A stretch of DNA of 64,000 nt from Rhodococcus triatomae (GCF_014217785.1 NZ_CP048814.1:1302001-1366000), one strand, 5' to 3'. Shown: positions 25,596 to 35,385, numbered from the stretch's first letter. Notes: generated by a model not told the origin, from the letters alone. A program made the numbers and translations.

Positions 25596-25743
25596 GTCGG
25601 CCACTGTACACGAGGGCTCGCCCACGGCGGTGGGCTCGTTACGCGTGGGCGATGACTTCCGGGGGTATTCGAGGTCCGTATAGACAGACGGATCCCCTCG
25701 GGCACCCACCCGAGGGCCCCACCCTCGGACGACGGAGACGACG

Positions 25744-26154
25744 ATGACCGTGCGACTCAACCCCTACCTGTCCTTCCGTAGCTCGGCACGAGAAGCGATG
25801 GAGTTCTACCGGTCCGTTCTGGGCGGGACCCTCGAGCTGACCACCTTCGGCGAGGCCGGGATCACCGACTACCCCGGCGAGGAAGGCAAGGTCATGCACT
25901 CGATGCTCACCACGGACCTGGGGCTGATCCTCATGGGCGCCGACACCCCCGAGGTCATGGAACAGACCGCGGGCACCAACTTCGCGGTCTCCCTCAGCGG
26001 CGACGACGACCCGACGCTGCGGGGCTACTGGACGGCACTCGCCGAGGACGCGACGGACGTGATGGGGCTCGACACCGCGCCGTGGGGCGACTCCTTCGGC
26101 ATGCTCACCGACAAGTTCGGGATCCCGTGGATGGTGAACATCGGCGCATCCTGA
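25744..26154 (+). CDS. PhnB-like VOC protein
   Basis: A 136-residue glyoxalase-fold protein of the PhnB / 3-demethylubiquinone methyltransferase-like group. It shows LNPYLSFRSSAREAMEFYRS, GKVMHSMLTTDLGLILMGAD and the C-terminal WGDSFGMLTDKFGIPWMVNI typical of it. The ATG at 25744 follows a weak GACGACG region. It is divergent from the aromatic leader and precedes a cobalamin riboswitch region that serves other genes. No substrate is known for this family in actinobacteria. Confidence 0.85.
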   Translation: MTVRLNPYLSFRSSAREAMEFYRSVLGGTLELTTFGEAGITDYPGEEGKVMHSMLTTDLGLILMGADTPEVMEQTAGTNFAVSLSGDDDPTLRGYWTALAEDATDVMGLDTAPWGDSFGMLTDKFGIPWMVNIGAS

Positions 26155-26197
26155 GGAACGAGACCGCCCTCGACACCACGACGCGGTGTCCGCCGGA

Positions 26198-26203
26198 TAG
26201 GCT
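26198..26203 (+). promoter_or_regulatory. -10 box of the riboswitch-controlled transport operon
   Basis: TAGGCT in the context GGATAGGCTGCG fits TANNNT. It would start transcription about seven bases on, just ahead of the cobalamin riboswitch. No good -35 is seen. Confidence 0.4.
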
Positions 26204-26211
26204 GCGATGAC

Positions 26212-26345
26212 CGCTTCGGCGGTCTACCTGCGGCGAGGGAATCCGGTGCGAATCCGGGGCTGACGCGCAACGGTGACGCCCGCTCGGGCGGAGCCCGAAT
26301 GCTCGCTGACGGTATCCATGCTGTCGGCTCCGCGTTCGAGCCCCG
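26212..26345 (+). ncRNA. Cobalamin (B12) riboswitch ahead of the BtuFCD-like operon
   Basis: The conserved core is clear: GAGGGAA (26235), CCGGTG (26243-26248), AATCCGG (26251-26257), GGCTGACGCGCAACGGTGA (26258-26276), then GCCCGAATGC (26293) and CTGACGGTA near 26307. These match the cobalamin aptamer. The ribosome site GGAGAG of the first gene (26351) lies just after the aptamer, so ligand binding would repress translation. The exact 3' boundary is approximate. Confidence 0.85.
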
Positions 26346-26363
26346 AGCGAGGAGAGTTCCTCC

Positions 26364-27407
26364 ATGCACGCCTTCCTTCGTCGCACCGCCGTGACGACCG
26401 CTGCCCTGCTGGCCGTCGCCGGCTGCTCCACCGGTTCCTCGGAGGTGGACGAGCCGAGCTCACCCGGCGGGTCGCACTCGCACTTCCCCCTCACCCTGGA
26501 GAACTGCGGCCGCGAGGTGACGATCGATGCTCCCCCCGAGCGCGCGGTGTCCCTGAACCAGGGCTCCACGGAGATTCTGCTGTCGCTCGGACTGGCGGAC
26601 CGGATGGTCGGCACCGCCACCTGGACGGACCCGGTCCGCGAGAACCTGGCCGCCGACAACCGGACGGTTCCGCGTCTCGCCGACGACAAGCCCTCGCTCG
26701 AGGTCGTGCTCGACACCGAACCGGACTTCGTGTCCGCCTCGTTCGGCGGCACGCTCGGTCCGGGCGGTGTGGCCGACCGTGACCTGTTCGACCAGCTGGG
26801 TGTGCCCACCTATCTGTCGCCGACGGACTGCGACGGCAAGACGTCGGACAGTGTCAACGCGGACGGCGCCCGCACGGAACCACTCACGATGGACACCATC
26901 CATCGGGAGATCCGGGATCTGGCGGCGATCTTCGACGTCCGTGAGCGCGGCGAGGAGTTCGTCGCCGAACTGCGGGAGCGGTTCGATGCCGCCGCACGCG
27001 GGATCGCCGCCGCCGGGACGTCGCTGGGCTTCTGGTTCGCCGACCTGCGCACCCCCTATATGGCGGAGTGCTGCGGCTCGTCCGGGATCATCACCGAATC
27101 GGTAGGCGCGAGCAACGTCTTCGCGGACACCACCGACGAATGGCCACAGGTCTCCTGGGAGACCATCCTCGATCGCGACCCCACGGCACTGGTGCTCGCG
27201 GACCTCAGTCGCCGCAGCATCGAGGGCGACGCGCTCGAGAGCAAGATCGCGTTCCTCGAATCCGATCCGGTCGCCTCACAGCTGACGGCGGTCCGCGAAG
27301 GACGCTACATCGTGATCCACGGCGCCGACCTCAACCCGTCGATCCGTACGGTCGACGGAATCGAGAAAACTGCTGCAGCACTGCGTGACTGGGAGATGGA
27401 CGGGTGA
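26364..27407 (+). CDS. ABC substrate-binding lipoprotein, cobalamin/siderophore type (BtuF-like)
   Basis: A 347-residue helical-backbone (cluster A-III) binding protein. The signal peptide ends in AVAGC, a lipobox (Cys near residue 21). Family features are GREVTIDAPPERAVSLNQGS, EILLSLGLADRMVG, EVVLDTEPDF and the C-terminal GADLNPSIRTVDGIEKTAAA. Such proteins capture vitamin B12, haem or ferric siderophores outside the cell. The B12 riboswitch directly upstream makes cobalamin, or a corrinoid precursor, the best guess. The stop overlaps the permease start. Confidence 0.88.
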   Translation: MHAFLRRTAVTTAALLAVAGCSTGSSEVDEPSSPGGSHSHFPLTLENCGREVTIDAPPERAVSLNQGSTEILLSLGLADRMVGTATWTDPVRENLAADNRTVPRLADDKPSLEVVLDTEPDFVSASFGGTLGPGGVADRDLFDQLGVPTYLSPTDCDGKTSDSVNADGARTEPLTMDTIHREIRDLAAIFDVRERGEEFVAELRERFDAAARGIAAAGTSLGFWFADLRTPYMAECCGSSGIITESVGASNVFADTTDEWPQVSWETILDRDPTALVLADLSRRSIEGDALESKIAFLESDPVASQLTAVREGRYIVIHGADLNPSIRTVDGIEKTAAALRDWEMDG

Positions 27408-28462
27408 TCGACCAGGCGACCTCCACTCCGGTCGCCCCGCGGCGCCGGGCACGACCTGCCTTCGCGACGGCAATGGCCGCCGGGCTCGTCGTCCTGGTGC
27501 TGTCCGTGGCGCTCGCCGTCACCCTGGGACCGGCGGATCTTTCGGTGCGCGACGTCTATGCGGTCATCCTCGAACACCTCGGGCTCGCGGAGGCCGGAGT
27601 GACCCGGCTGCAGGACGCGATCGTCTGGCAGTTGCGGCTGCCCCGAACGCTTCTGGCCGCCGTGTGCGGGGCCGGGCTGGCCCTGTGTGGGGCGATCATG
27701 CAGTCGCTGCTGCGCAACCCGCTCGCCGATCCGTTCGTCCTCGGCATCTCGTCGGGTGCGTCCACCGGCGCGGTTCTCGTCGTCGTACTCGGGCTCGGCG
27801 GCGGAATCCTGTCGCTGTCGACCGGCGCCTTCCTCGGTGCCGCGGTGTCGTTCACCCTGGTGATGCTGCTGGCCGCGGGCGCGGGCGGCGGCACCTCACG
27901 CGTCATCCTGGCGGGCGTCGCAGGCACCCAGTTGTTCTCGGCGCTCACCTCGTTCATCGTCATCTCCTCCGCCGACGCCGAACAGACGCGGGGCGTGCTG
28001 TTCTGGCTGCTCGGATCGCTCAGCGGCGCCGGATGGGACGACGTCGCGCTGTGCGCATCCGTCTTCGCCGTCGGGCTGGTGGTCTGCTACCTCCATGCGT
28101 CCGCGCTGGACGCATTCACCTTCGGCAACGACGCCGCAGCAGCGCTCGGCGTCTCGGTCCCCAGGGTGCGTGCCGTCCTCTTCACGATCACCGCGCTCAT
28201 CACCGCGGTGCTCGTCAGCGCCGCCGGGGCGATCGGGTTCGTCGGCCTCGTGCTGCCACACGCCGCACGTTTCCTCGTCGGGCCGAGCCACCATCGGCTG
28301 CTCCCGGCGACCGTGCTGGCCGGCGCGATCTTCATGGTGTGGGTGGACGCGATCGCCCGAACCGTCTTCGAGCCGCAGGAGATCCCGGTCGGCGTGGTCA
28401 CCGCCCTCATCGGTGTCCCCGCGTTCGCGGTGATCCTGTTCCGGATGCGGAGCAGCCGATGA
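27404..28462 (+). CDS. ABC permease, FecCD/BtuC family
   Basis: A 352-residue permease with about ten helices. It has the FecCD signatures LPRTLLAAVCGAGLALCGAI, LRNPLADPFVLGISSGAS and SAAGAIGFVGLVLPHAAR, the last being the coupling region that contacts the ATPase. A 20-residue cytoplasmic tail precedes the first helix. It overlaps its neighbours on both sides by four bases (GTGA or ATGA), so the three transporter genes are translated as a set. Confidence 0.92.
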   Translation: MIDQATSTPVAPRRRARPAFATAMAAGLVVLVLSVALAVTLGPADLSVRDVYAVILEHLGLAEAGVTRLQDAIVWQLRLPRTLLAAVCGAGLALCGAIMQSLLRNPLADPFVLGISSGASTGAVLVVVLGLGGGILSLSTGAFLGAAVSFTLVMLLAAGAGGGTSRVILAGVAGTQLFSALTSFIVISSADAEQTRGVLFWLLGSLSGAGWDDVALCASVFAVGLVVCYLHASALDAFTFGNDAAAALGVSVPRVRAVLFTITALITAVLVSAAGAIGFVGLVLPHAARFLVGPSHHRLLPATVLAGAIFMVWVDAIARTVFEPQEIPVGVVTALIGVPAFAVILFRMRSSR

Positions 28463-29223
28463 CGCTGTCCGCGGAACGGATCTCACTCTCGCTCGGTGGC
28501 CGCAGCATCCTCGACTCGGTGACCTTCGCCGCCGGTGCGGGCGAGACGATCGGGCTGCTCGGCCCGAACGGATCCGGCAAGTCGACGCTGCTGCGTGTCC
28601 TCGCCGGAATCCGCAGGCCCGACTCCGGCCGGGTGGAACTCGACGGAGAGGATGTGCAGGGAATGCGCAGAGCGCGGATCGCCCGGCGCATCGCCGTCGT
28701 CAGCCAGCACTCCGACACCGAGGTCGACGTCACCGTCGAGGACGTGGTGCGGCTCGGACGTATCCCGCACCGTGGGATCTTCGGATCGGACGAGGCCGGA
28801 GACGCCGAGGCGGTGGAAGCCGCGCTCCTCGCAACCGGTACCGACGGACTGCGGGGACGCCGGTGGAGCACCCTGTCCGGCGGTGAACGGCAGCGCACCC
28901 AGATCGCGCGGGCACTCGCCCAGCAGCCGACCGAACTGCTCCTCGACGAGCCCACCAATCATCTCGACATCGCCCACCAACTCGACATCCTCGCCCTGGT
29001 CCGGGAGTTGCCGTTGACGAGTGTCGTCGCATTGCACGATCTCAATCTGGCAGCGATGTTCTGCGATCGCGTGATCGTGCTCGAGCAGGGGGCCGTCGTC
29101 GCGGCCGGGACCCCGACCGAGGTGATCGACGAGAGCCTCGTCTCCAGGGTGTACCAGGTCAAGGCGACGGTCACCGCCGATCCCACCGACGGCTATCCGA
29201 CCGTCCGGTACCGGCCCAGGTGA
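28459..29223 (+). CDS. ABC ATPase, FecE/BtuD type
   Basis: A 254-residue ATPase: Walker A GPNGSGKST (about residue 36), Q-loop AVVSQHSD, signature LSGGERQR, Walker B ELLLDEPTNHLD and H-loop VVALHDLNLA. These match the iron-siderophore/B12 importer class. The ATG at 28459 overlaps the permease stop. It completes the riboswitch-controlled importer, after which a second B12 riboswitch begins. Confidence 0.92.
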   Translation: MTLSAERISLSLGGRSILDSVTFAAGAGETIGLLGPNGSGKSTLLRVLAGIRRPDSGRVELDGEDVQGMRRARIARRIAVVSQHSDTEVDVTVEDVVRLGRIPHRGIFGSDEAGDAEAVEAALLATGTDGLRGRRWSTLSGGERQRTQIARALAQQPTELLLDEPTNHLDIAHQLDILALVRELPLTSVVALHDLNLAAMFCDRVIVLEQGAVVAAGTPTEVIDESLVSRVYQVKATVTADPTDGYPTVRYRPR

Positions 29224-29269
29224 GAGCCTGCCCGAGTGACGGCATGCCCGGGCCGGGGCCCGCTACCGC

Positions 29270-29275
29270 TATGCT
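29270..29275 (+). promoter_or_regulatory. Probable -10 box of metE
   Basis: TATGCT, in the context CTACCGCTATGCTGGG, is close to the TATAAT consensus and would start the metE leader RNA near 29283, about 50 bases before the riboswitch core. It has no strong -35. Confidence 0.45.
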
Positions 29276-29329
29276 GGGCCACGCAGCTGGTTCGCCCGGC
29301 GCGGTCGTGAGGAGCCCCGAAGACCGGCG

Positions 29330-29518
29330 TCGGCGTCGAAGCGCACGAGCGATCGTGCGTGAGAGGGAACCCGGTGAGAATCCGGGACTGTCCCGCAGCG
29401 GTATGCAGGAACGACCGCCGTCATCTGCACTGGGCCACCTGCCTGGGAAGCGACGGCCAGTAGGTCCGGAGTGTGAGCAACACCCGGGGTGCCTGTGAGT
29501 CCGAAGACCTGCCGGCTG
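29330..29518 (+). ncRNA. Cobalamin (B12) riboswitch of metE
   Basis: A textbook aptamer: GAGAGGGAAC (29361), CCGGTG (29371-29376), GAATCCGG (29378-29385), the central CTGTCCCGCAGCGGTAT, and the 3' element GAGTCCGAAGACCTGCCGG (29497-29515). MetE makes methionine without B12, so repressing it when B12 is plentiful is the established logic. The roughly 140 bases between the aptamer and the metE start hold the expression platform, which I did not resolve. Confidence 0.95.
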
Positions 29519-29656
29519 TGTCGGATGCGCCGCATCCGGCGGTCCACCGCCTCGTGGAATGGGCGTGTAGACCTGATCGCGGCTGGGTAATTCGGGCTCG
29601 ACAGGTATACCCGTCTGCCGGTGGTGGCCTTTCGGTTACGCAACTGGAGAAACACC

Positions 29657-31921
29657 GTGACACTCACCTTCACAGCAACCGTGCTGGGCTCCCCGCGCAT
29701 CGGTCCTCAGCGCGAACTCAAGCGGGCCGTCGAGTCCTACTGGGCGGGGCGTTCGGATGCCGCCACTCTCGAATCCGTCGCCGAGGGCCTGCGCCGCCGG
29801 ACGTGGACGCAACTGCGCGATGCCGGCATCGACTCGGTGCCCGTCAACACGTTCTCGTACTACGACCACGTCCTCGACACGGCCGTCATGCTCGGTGCCC
29901 TGCCCGAGCGCGTTGCCGGGATCGCCGATCCGCTGGACCGCTACTTCGCCGCGGCCCGAGGCAACGACACGATCGCCCCCCTCGAGATGACCAAGTGGTT
30001 CGACACGAACTACCACTACATCGTCCCGGAGATCGCTCCGTCCACCACGTTCGCGCTCGACGCCTCGAAGGTGCTCGGCGAACTGCGTGAGGCACTCGCT
30101 CTGGGCATTCCCGCGCGTCCGGTGATCGTCGGCCCGGTGACGTTCCTGCTGCTGTCCAAGCCGGTCGACACGAACGAGCCGCTACTCGGCCGCCTCGGCG
30201 AAATCCTGCCGCTGTACGCGGATCTGCTGGGTCGGCTCGCCGAAGCGGGCGCCGAGTGGGTGCAGTTCGACGAGCCCGCGTTGGTCGCCGACCGGAGCGA
30301 GGAGGAGATCGCGGCGGCCCGGCGCGCCTACGACCACCTGTCCGGTGTCGACACCCGTCCGGCGATCCTGCTGGCCTCGTACTTCGGCTCGCTCGGTGAG
30401 GCGCTGCCCGCGCTCGCGGAGACGGGGGTGGAAGGCATCGCCGTCGATCTGGTCGCCGGGTCCGACAACCTGGCGGGCGTGCCGGCGCTGGCGCACAAGC
30501 ACGTCGTCGCCGGCGTCGTCGACGGCCGCAACATCTGGCGCACCGACCTGGAGAAGGCGCTGGGGCAGCTGGGCACGCAGCTCGGTTCCGCCGGATCACT
30601 CGCCGTGTCCACCTCCTGCTCGCTGCTGCACGTGCCGTACACGCTCGACGCCGAGAGCGGCCTGGACAAGGCACTGCGGTCGTGGCTGGCATTCGGCTCC
30701 GAGAAGGTCCGCGAGGTGGTCGCGCTCGCCACCGCGCTCGCCGGTCGACGTGACGAGGTGGAGGACGAGTTCGCGCTCGCGCGCGCCGCGCAGTCCACCC
30801 GCGCCAACGACGGACGGCTGCACGACGCCGCGCTGCGGGCCCGGCTGAACGAGATCTCCTCCTCGGACGGCGGCCGCGCGAGCGCCGACGCACGTCGCGA
30901 GATCCAGACCGACAAGCTCGGGCTGCCCGTCCTGCCGACCACCACGATCGGGTCCTACCCGCAGACCACCGCGATCCGAGTGGCCCGCGCCGCGCTGCGC
31001 AAGGGCGAGATCGACGAGGCCGAGTACATCCGCCGCATGCAGCAGGAAGTCGCGGATGTCGTTGCTCTGCAGGAGAAGCTGGGGCTCGGCGTGCTGGTGC
31101 ACGGGGAACCCGAGCGCAACGACATGGTGCAGTACTTCGCCGAGCAGCTGGACGGTTTCTTCGCCACCGCCAACGGCTGGGTGCAGAGCTACGGCAGCCG
31201 TTGCGTGCGGCCGCCGATCCTGTTCGGCGATGTCCAGCGGCCGCACCCGATGACCGTCGAGTGGTACCGGTACGCGCAGTCCCTCACCGACAAGCCGGTC
31301 AAGGGCATGCTCACCGGCCCGGTCACCATCCTCGCGTGGTCGTTCGTGCGGGACGACCAGCCGCTGGCCGACTCGGCCGACCAGGTCGCGCTCGCGATCC
31401 GCGACGAGACGATCGATCTCGAGGCCGCCGGGGCTCGCGTCGTCCAGGTCGACGAACCCGCCCTGCGCGAGCTGCTTCCGCTGCGCAAGAAGGACCAGGA
31501 GGAGTACCTGAAGTGGTCGGTCGGGTCGTTCCGCCTGGCGACCTCGGGCGTCACCGACGCGACACAGATCCACACCCACCTGTGCTACTCGGAGTTCGGT
31601 GAGGTCATCGACGCCATCGCCGGCCTCGATGCCGACGTCACGTCCATCGAGGCGGCCCGCTCGCGTATGGAGGTGCTCGACGACCTCAACGCCGTCGGTT
31701 TCGATCTCGGTGTGGGCCCCGGTGTCTACGACATCCACTCCCCCCGGGTCCCGAGCGTCGACGAGATCGCCGAGTCGCTCCGCGCTGCTCTGAAGGCGGT
31801 TCCGGCACAGCGGCTGTGGGTCAACCCCGACTGCGGCCTGAAGACGCGTGGCAACGAAGAGGTGGAAGCGTCCCTGCGCAACCTCGTCGCCGCCACCGAA
31901 CGGGTCCGCGCCGAACTGTGA
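29657..31921 (+). CDS. metE: Cobalamin-independent methionine synthase
   Basis: A 754-residue enzyme, the standard MetE length. It transfers a methyl group from 5-methyltetrahydropteroyl-tri-L-glutamate to homocysteine. The N-terminal domain carries [20 protein letters not shown]. The C-terminal catalytic domain carries [21 protein letters not shown], and the zinc ligands in THLCYSEF (His-x-Cys) and [10 protein letters not shown] (Cys). An upstream ATG exists, but the GTG at 29657 follows TGGAG and matches the family N-terminus. It is monocistronic, ending at a very strong hairpin, and is controlled by the B12 riboswitch upstream. Confidence 0.96.
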   Translation: MTLTFTATVLGSPRIGPQRELKRAVESYWAGRSDAATLESVAEGLRRRTWTQLRDAGIDSVPVNTFSYYDHVLDTAVMLGALPERVAGIADPLDRYFAAARGNDTIAPLEMTKWFDTNYHYIVPEIAPSTTFALDASKVLGELREALALGIPARPVIVGPVTFLLLSKPVDTNEPLLGRLGEILPLYADLLGRLAEAGAEWVQFDEPALVADRSEEEIAAARRAYDHLSGVDTRPAILLASYFGSLGEALPALAETGVEGIAVDLVAGSDNLAGVPALAHKHVVAGVVDGRNIWRTDLEKALGQLGTQLGSAGSLAVSTSCSLLHVPYTLDAESGLDKALRSWLAFGSEKVREVVALATALAGRRDEVEDEFALARAAQSTRANDGRLHDAALRARLNEISSSDGGRASADARREIQTDKLGLPVLPTTTIGSYPQTTAIRVARAALRKGEIDEAEYIRRMQQEVADVVALQEKLGLGVLVHGEPERNDMVQYFAEQLDGFFATANGWVQSYGSRCVRPPILFGDVQRPHPMTVEWYRYAQSLTDKPVKGMLTGPVTILAWSFVRDDQPLADSADQVALAIRDETIDLEAAGARVVQVDEPALRELLPLRKKDQEEYLKWSVGSFRLATSGVTDATQIHTHLCYSEFGEVIDAIAGLDADVTSIEAARSRMEVLDDLNAVGFDLGVGPGVYDIHSPRVPSVDEIAESLRAALKAVPAQRLWVNPDCGLKTRGNEEVEASLRNLVAATERVRAEL

Positions 31922-31927
31922 GCTGCT

Positions 31928-31978
31928 GGCACGATGTCACATCGGTTCGTTCAGATCGAACCGATGTGACATCGTGCC
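31928..31978. terminator. Perfect 22-bp hairpin between metE and the clp gene
   Basis: Arms 31928-31949 and 31957-31978 are exact complements around a seven-base loop (TTCAGAT). The hairpin begins seven bases after the metE stop, and the next gene is convergent. No U-tract is present, so it should work in both directions if it terminates. Confidence 0.75.
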
Positions 31979-32036
31979 GCCAAAGGGGTTTCGGCCGGAC
32001 GTGACAGGGGGACGTCGGGCCCGCCCACTACAGGTG

Positions 32037-32070
32037 AAGGCGCGGCACCGGTTCACCGGTGCCGCGCCTT
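32037..32070. terminator. Second hairpin on the clp side
   Basis: Arms 32037-32051 and 32056-32070 (AAGGCGCGGCACCGG and its complement) pair over 15 bp around TTCA. In the minus direction the stem ends in TT, in the plus direction in TTCCTCC. It probably ends the minus-strand clp transcript. Confidence 0.65.
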
Positions 32071-32123
32071 CCTCCGTGTGCTGACGCCCCGTGCGCCCAT
32101 GCGACCTTGCAGGTCGAGTGCGC

Positions 32124-34553
32124 CTATGCGACCTGCAGGTCGAGCTCCCCGTCCTCGACGTCGACGGTGACCTTGCCGCCCTCGAGGATCAGGTCGTCGA
32201 GCAGCATGTCGGCGATCCGATCGTCGACCACCCGCTGGATGGACCGGCGGAGCGGACGGGCCCCGAACTCGGGCTGGTGCCCGTGCTCGGCGATCCAGTC
32301 GACCGCGGCGTCACTGAACGTGATCTCGATGCCCTTGTCACCGAGCCGCTTCCGGCTGTCCTCGAGCATGAGGTCGGTGATGCGATGCAGCTGATCGGTG
32401 TCGAGCTTGCGGAACATCACGATCTCGTCGATCCGGTTCAGGAACTCCGGCCGCATCGACTCGCGCAGCCGGGCCATCACCCGGTCGCGCAGCGGCTTCT
32501 CGGCCGCGGCCTCATCGCCCGTGGTGAAGCCGAGGGCACCGCCCTTGCTCGAGATGATGTCCGAACCCAGGTTGCTGGTCATGATCAGCACGGTGTTCTT
32601 GAAGTCCACCGTGCGGCCGTGACCGTCCGTCAGCCGCCCGTCGTCGAGCACCTGGAGCAGGGTGTTGAACACGTCCGGATGCGCCTTCTCGATCTCGTCG
32701 AGCAGCACCACCGAGTAGGGGTTGCGTCGCACCTGTTCGGTGAGCTGGCCCGCCTCGTCGTACCCGACGTACCCCGGAGGGGCGCCGACGAGCCGTGAGA
32801 CGGTGTGGCGTTCGCCGAACTCACTCATGTCGAAGCGGATCATCTTGTTCTCGTCACCGAACAGCGCCGCCGCGAGCGACTTCGCGAGCTCGGTCTTGCC
32901 GACACCCGTCGGGCCGAGGAACAGGAAGCTGCCGACCGGGCGATCCGGGTCGCTCATGCCGACTCGGGAACGGCGCACGGCGCGGGCAATGGCCCGGACG
33001 GCATCGTCCTGGCCGACGACGCGGCGGTGCAGTTCGTCCTCGAGCAGGCGCAGGCGTTCCTTCTCCTCCTGCGTCATCTGGCTGGCCGGGATACCGGTGG
33101 CCCGCGCGACGACCTCGGCGATCAGCTCCGCGGTCACCTCGGGAGTGTCCACGGACACGGATTCCGGGGCACCGTCGATTCGCTTCTGCAGCTTGCCGAT
33201 TCGGTCCCGCAACTCCGACGCCTGCTCGTAGGCCTCGTCGGCGACCGCCTGCTCCTTGTCCTTCTCGAGCTGCTCGAGTTCGGCCCGCAACGCCTCGGTG
33301 TCCACCTTCGGGGACCGCAGCGACAGCCGGGCACCCGCCTGGTCGATGAGGTCGATGGCCTTGTCCGGCAGGAACCGGTCGCCGATGTAGCGGTGCGACA
33401 GGTCGACGGCGGCGACGATCGCCTCGTCGGTGTACCGGACCCCGTGATGCTCCTCGTACCGGTCGCGCAGACCGGACAGGATGGTCACGGCATCCTCGAC
33501 CGTGGGCTCCTCGACCATCACCGGCTGGAACCGGCGCTCGAGGGCGGAGTCCTTCTCGATGTACTTGCGGTACTCGTCGAGTGTGGTGGCACCCACGATG
33601 TGCAGGTCCCCACGAGCGAGCTTCGGCTTGAGGATGTTTCCGGCATCCATCGCACCTTCCGCTCCCGCACCGGCCCCGGCGATCGTGTGCATCTCGTCGA
33701 TGAACACGATGAGTTCGCCCTTGTGCGCGGTGATCTCGTCGACCAGCTTGGTCAGCCGCTCCTCGAAGTCGCCGCGGTAGCGGGTGCCGGAGACCATGGC
33801 CGACATCTCCAGCTGGACGAGGCGCTTGCCGATCAGACGCTCCGGGACGTCCTCGTCGACGATGCGCTGGGCCAGGCCCTCGACGATCGCCGTCTTGCCG
33901 ACGCCGGCCTCACCGATGAGAACGGGGTTGTTCTTGGTGCGGCGGGAGAGGATCTCGACGGTCTGCTCGATTTCGAGGGCACGACCGATCACCGGGTCGA
34001 TCTCGCCGGCGCGGGCGCGCTCGGTGAGATCGACGCCGTACTGATCCAGTGTGGGCGTCTCGCTGGCCGCCTCCGGTTCACCCGGGCCCGCCTGGACGGC
34101 GCGCTGCAGCGATTCGGGTGTCACGCCGTTCTCGGCCAGCAGCCGCCCGACGGCGTGATCCTGGTCGGAGGCGAAGGCCAGGAACAGGTGTTCCGGGTCG
34201 ATGTAGGTGGAGCCGAGTGCTCGCGCGAGCTGGTGTCCCTCCAGCAGCGCGGTCTTGAGTGCGGGGCTCAGTGCGGGAGCGGGCGTGGCGAATCCCGTCG
34301 GGGTGCGACCCTGGGGCAGCCGCGACTCCGCGGAGTTTGCGACCGCGGCGGGGTCCGCACCGGCGCGCCGCATCAGGCCCGAGACCGGATCCTGCTCCGC
34401 CATGACGCGGAGAACGTGCAGCGCATCGAGCTCGGAGTCCCCACGGCCCGCCGCGAAACGTGCGGCGGCGCCCATGAGCTCCTGGGTGGACCGGCTCATG
34501 AGCCGGCTGATGTCGATGCGGCCGGGACCCTCGGGCCCGAAGAATGCTGGCAT
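32124..34553 (-). CDS. ClpC-like HSP100 unfoldase
   Basis: An 809-residue AAA+ unfoldase. An N-domain (about 1-150) precedes AAA module 1 with Walker A GEAGVGKT and module 2 with GPTGVGKT; arginine-finger and sensor blocks such as [11 protein letters not shown] are in place. The middle domain is short ([20 protein letters not shown], a UVR-like motif), as in ClpC, not the long coiled coil of ClpB. Module 2 contains GALGFTTG, whose LGF tripeptide resembles the ClpP-docking loop, so partnering with ClpP protease is likely. It is nevertheless preceded by an HspR-type operator, as is usual for clpB. The ATG at 34553 follows AGGAGG. Confidence 0.88.
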   Translation of the reverse strand: MPAFFGPEGPGRIDISRLMSRSTQELMGAAARFAAGRGDSELDALHVLRVMAEQDPVSGLMRRAGADPAAVANSAESRLPQGRTPTGFATPAPALSPALKTALLEGHQLARALGSTYIDPEHLFLAFASDQDHAVGRLLAENGVTPESLQRAVQAGPGEPEAASETPTLDQYGVDLTERARAGEIDPVIGRALEIEQTVEILSRRTKNNPVLIGEAGVGKTAIVEGLAQRIVDEDVPERLIGKRLVQLEMSAMVSGTRYRGDFEERLTKLVDEITAHKGELIVFIDEMHTIAGAGAGAEGAMDAGNILKPKLARGDLHIVGATTLDEYRKYIEKDSALERRFQPVMVEEPTVEDAVTILSGLRDRYEEHHGVRYTDEAIVAAVDLSHRYIGDRFLPDKAIDLIDQAGARLSLRSPKVDTEALRAELEQLEKDKEQAVADEAYEQASELRDRIGKLQKRIDGAPESVSVDTPEVTAELIAEVVARATGIPASQMTQEEKERLRLLEDELHRRVVGQDDAVRAIARAVRRSRVGMSDPDRPVGSFLFLGPTGVGKTELAKSLAAALFGDENKMIRFDMSEFGERHTVSRLVGAPPGYVGYDEAGQLTEQVRRNPYSVVLLDEIEKAHPDVFNTLLQVLDDGRLTDGHGRTVDFKNTVLIMTSNLGSDIISSKGGALGFTTGDEAAAEKPLRDRVMARLRESMRPEFLNRIDEIVMFRKLDTDQLHRITDLMLEDSRKRLGDKGIEITFSDAAVDWIAEHGHQPEFGARPLRRSIQRVVDDRIADMLLDDLILEGGKVTVDVEDGELDLQVA

Positions 34554-34572
34554 TCCGAAGCCTCCTGAAGAA

Positions 34573-34593
34573 GTTGAGTGTTACTGACTCAAC
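34573..34593. promoter_or_regulatory. HspR-type operator (HAIR-like inverted repeat)
   Basis: GTTGAGT-N7-ACTCAAC is a perfect inverted repeat 20 bases before the clp start codon. It differs from the known HspR box CTTGAGT-N7-ACTCAAG only in the outer base pair. HspR represses dnaK and clpB operons in actinobacteria, so heat-shock control of this gene is expected. Confidence 0.8.
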
Positions 34594-34720
34594 TAACGTG
34601 CTAACCGGTCCATCAATTCCCCGTCAAGAACCGATGTCGCGCGCGGCAGCAGAACTGCAGCTCAGAAGGCATTTTCGGCACCGTGATTCGCGTCACTCGG
34701 GCCGGTGAGTCGGCCCGACG

Positions 34721-35299
34721 TCAGGAGAGGTGGTGGGCCAACAGGACCCGCAGCTGGGTCTGCGCATCGTCGAAGGGCCGACTCGACTCGAGTGCGCGGC
34801 TCTGCACGATGGCGCCTTCGATCGCCGAGAGCAGCAGCCCCGCCATCGGGTTCGCGGCCGTTCGCTCGACTCCGGCCGCGATCAAGCCGTCGGCGAGCCG
34901 GGTGGTCCAGTCGGTGAACGCCTGACCGGCAGCGGACTTCACAGCTGGGTCCGGCTCGTCCAGCGCGGCCGCCATCATGAACGAGCCCAGCCGGTAGCCG
35001 CTGGACTCGAGCGGTTCACGCCAGAACGCGAACAGTTCGTCCAGCCACTGCTCCACCGACGGCGTACCCGGCAGCTTCTCCGCCATCACACCGAGGTGCG
35101 ACTGCACCAGCCGGGACACGATCCGGGTCGCCGTCTCCACCAGTTCGCCCTTACCCGCGGGGAAGTGCTGGTACAGAGAGTTGCGCGAGGTGTTGCTGCG
35201 GGCGAGCAGTTCGGTCAGCCCGGCGGCGTGCACCCCGAACTCCTGCACCATCGGGATAGTGCTCGCGAGCAGGCGAGCGCGCGGTCGTGCCGATGTCAC
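34721..35299 (-). CDS. TetR-family regulator
   Basis: A 192-residue TetR-type repressor. The N-terminal helix-turn-helix reads AAGLTELLARSNTSRNSLYQHF, interrupted here for length, ending in the usual F-x-xGKGELV. The C-terminal half resembles the group with FWREPLESSGYRLGSFMM (TetR_C, LmrA/YxaF-like). The GTG at 35299 is preceded by GGAGGG; a TTG five codons upstream lacks a ribosome site. It is divergent from the ketosynthase gene, and palindromes lie between them, so it probably represses both. Confidence 0.88.
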   Translation of the reverse strand: MTSARPRARLLASTIPMVQEFGVHAAGLTELLARSNTSRNSLYQHFPAGKGELVETATRIVSRLVQSHLGVMAEKLPGTPSVEQWLDELFAFWREPLESSGYRLGSFMMAAALDEPDPAVKSAAGQAFTDWTTRLADGLIAAGVERTAANPMAGLLLSAIEGAIVQSRALESSRPFDDAQTQLRVLLAHHLS

Positions 35300-35328
35300 G
35301 GGTGCTCCCTCCAAGCGCTTGTGTGGAT

Positions 35329-35371
35329 CGATCGGTTCATGTTAGACCTAGTCGTGAACCGATCGGTTCAC
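35329..35371. promoter_or_regulatory. TetR operator pair between divergent genes
   Basis: GTGAACCGATCGGTTCAC (35354-35371) is a perfect 18-bp palindrome. A second copy of its right half, CGATCGGTTCATG (35329-35341), lies 25 bases away. Both are in the 86-base gap between the TetR gene and the ketosynthase gene, overlapping where both promoters must be. Confidence 0.75.
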
Positions 35372-35385
35372 ATCGAGAGGATGTC

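Noticed and set aside
32124-34553. Annotation as ClpB
   Set aside because: The HspR box suggested clpB, but the middle domain is far too short and the second AAA module has an LGF-type loop as in ClpC.
32805-34568. Long plus-strand frame opposite the clp gene (587 codons)
   Set aside because: It is an antisense shadow of a clearly coding HSP100 gene. Its translation has no family features and is rich in Arg, Leu and Val in the pattern expected from high-GC antisense frames.
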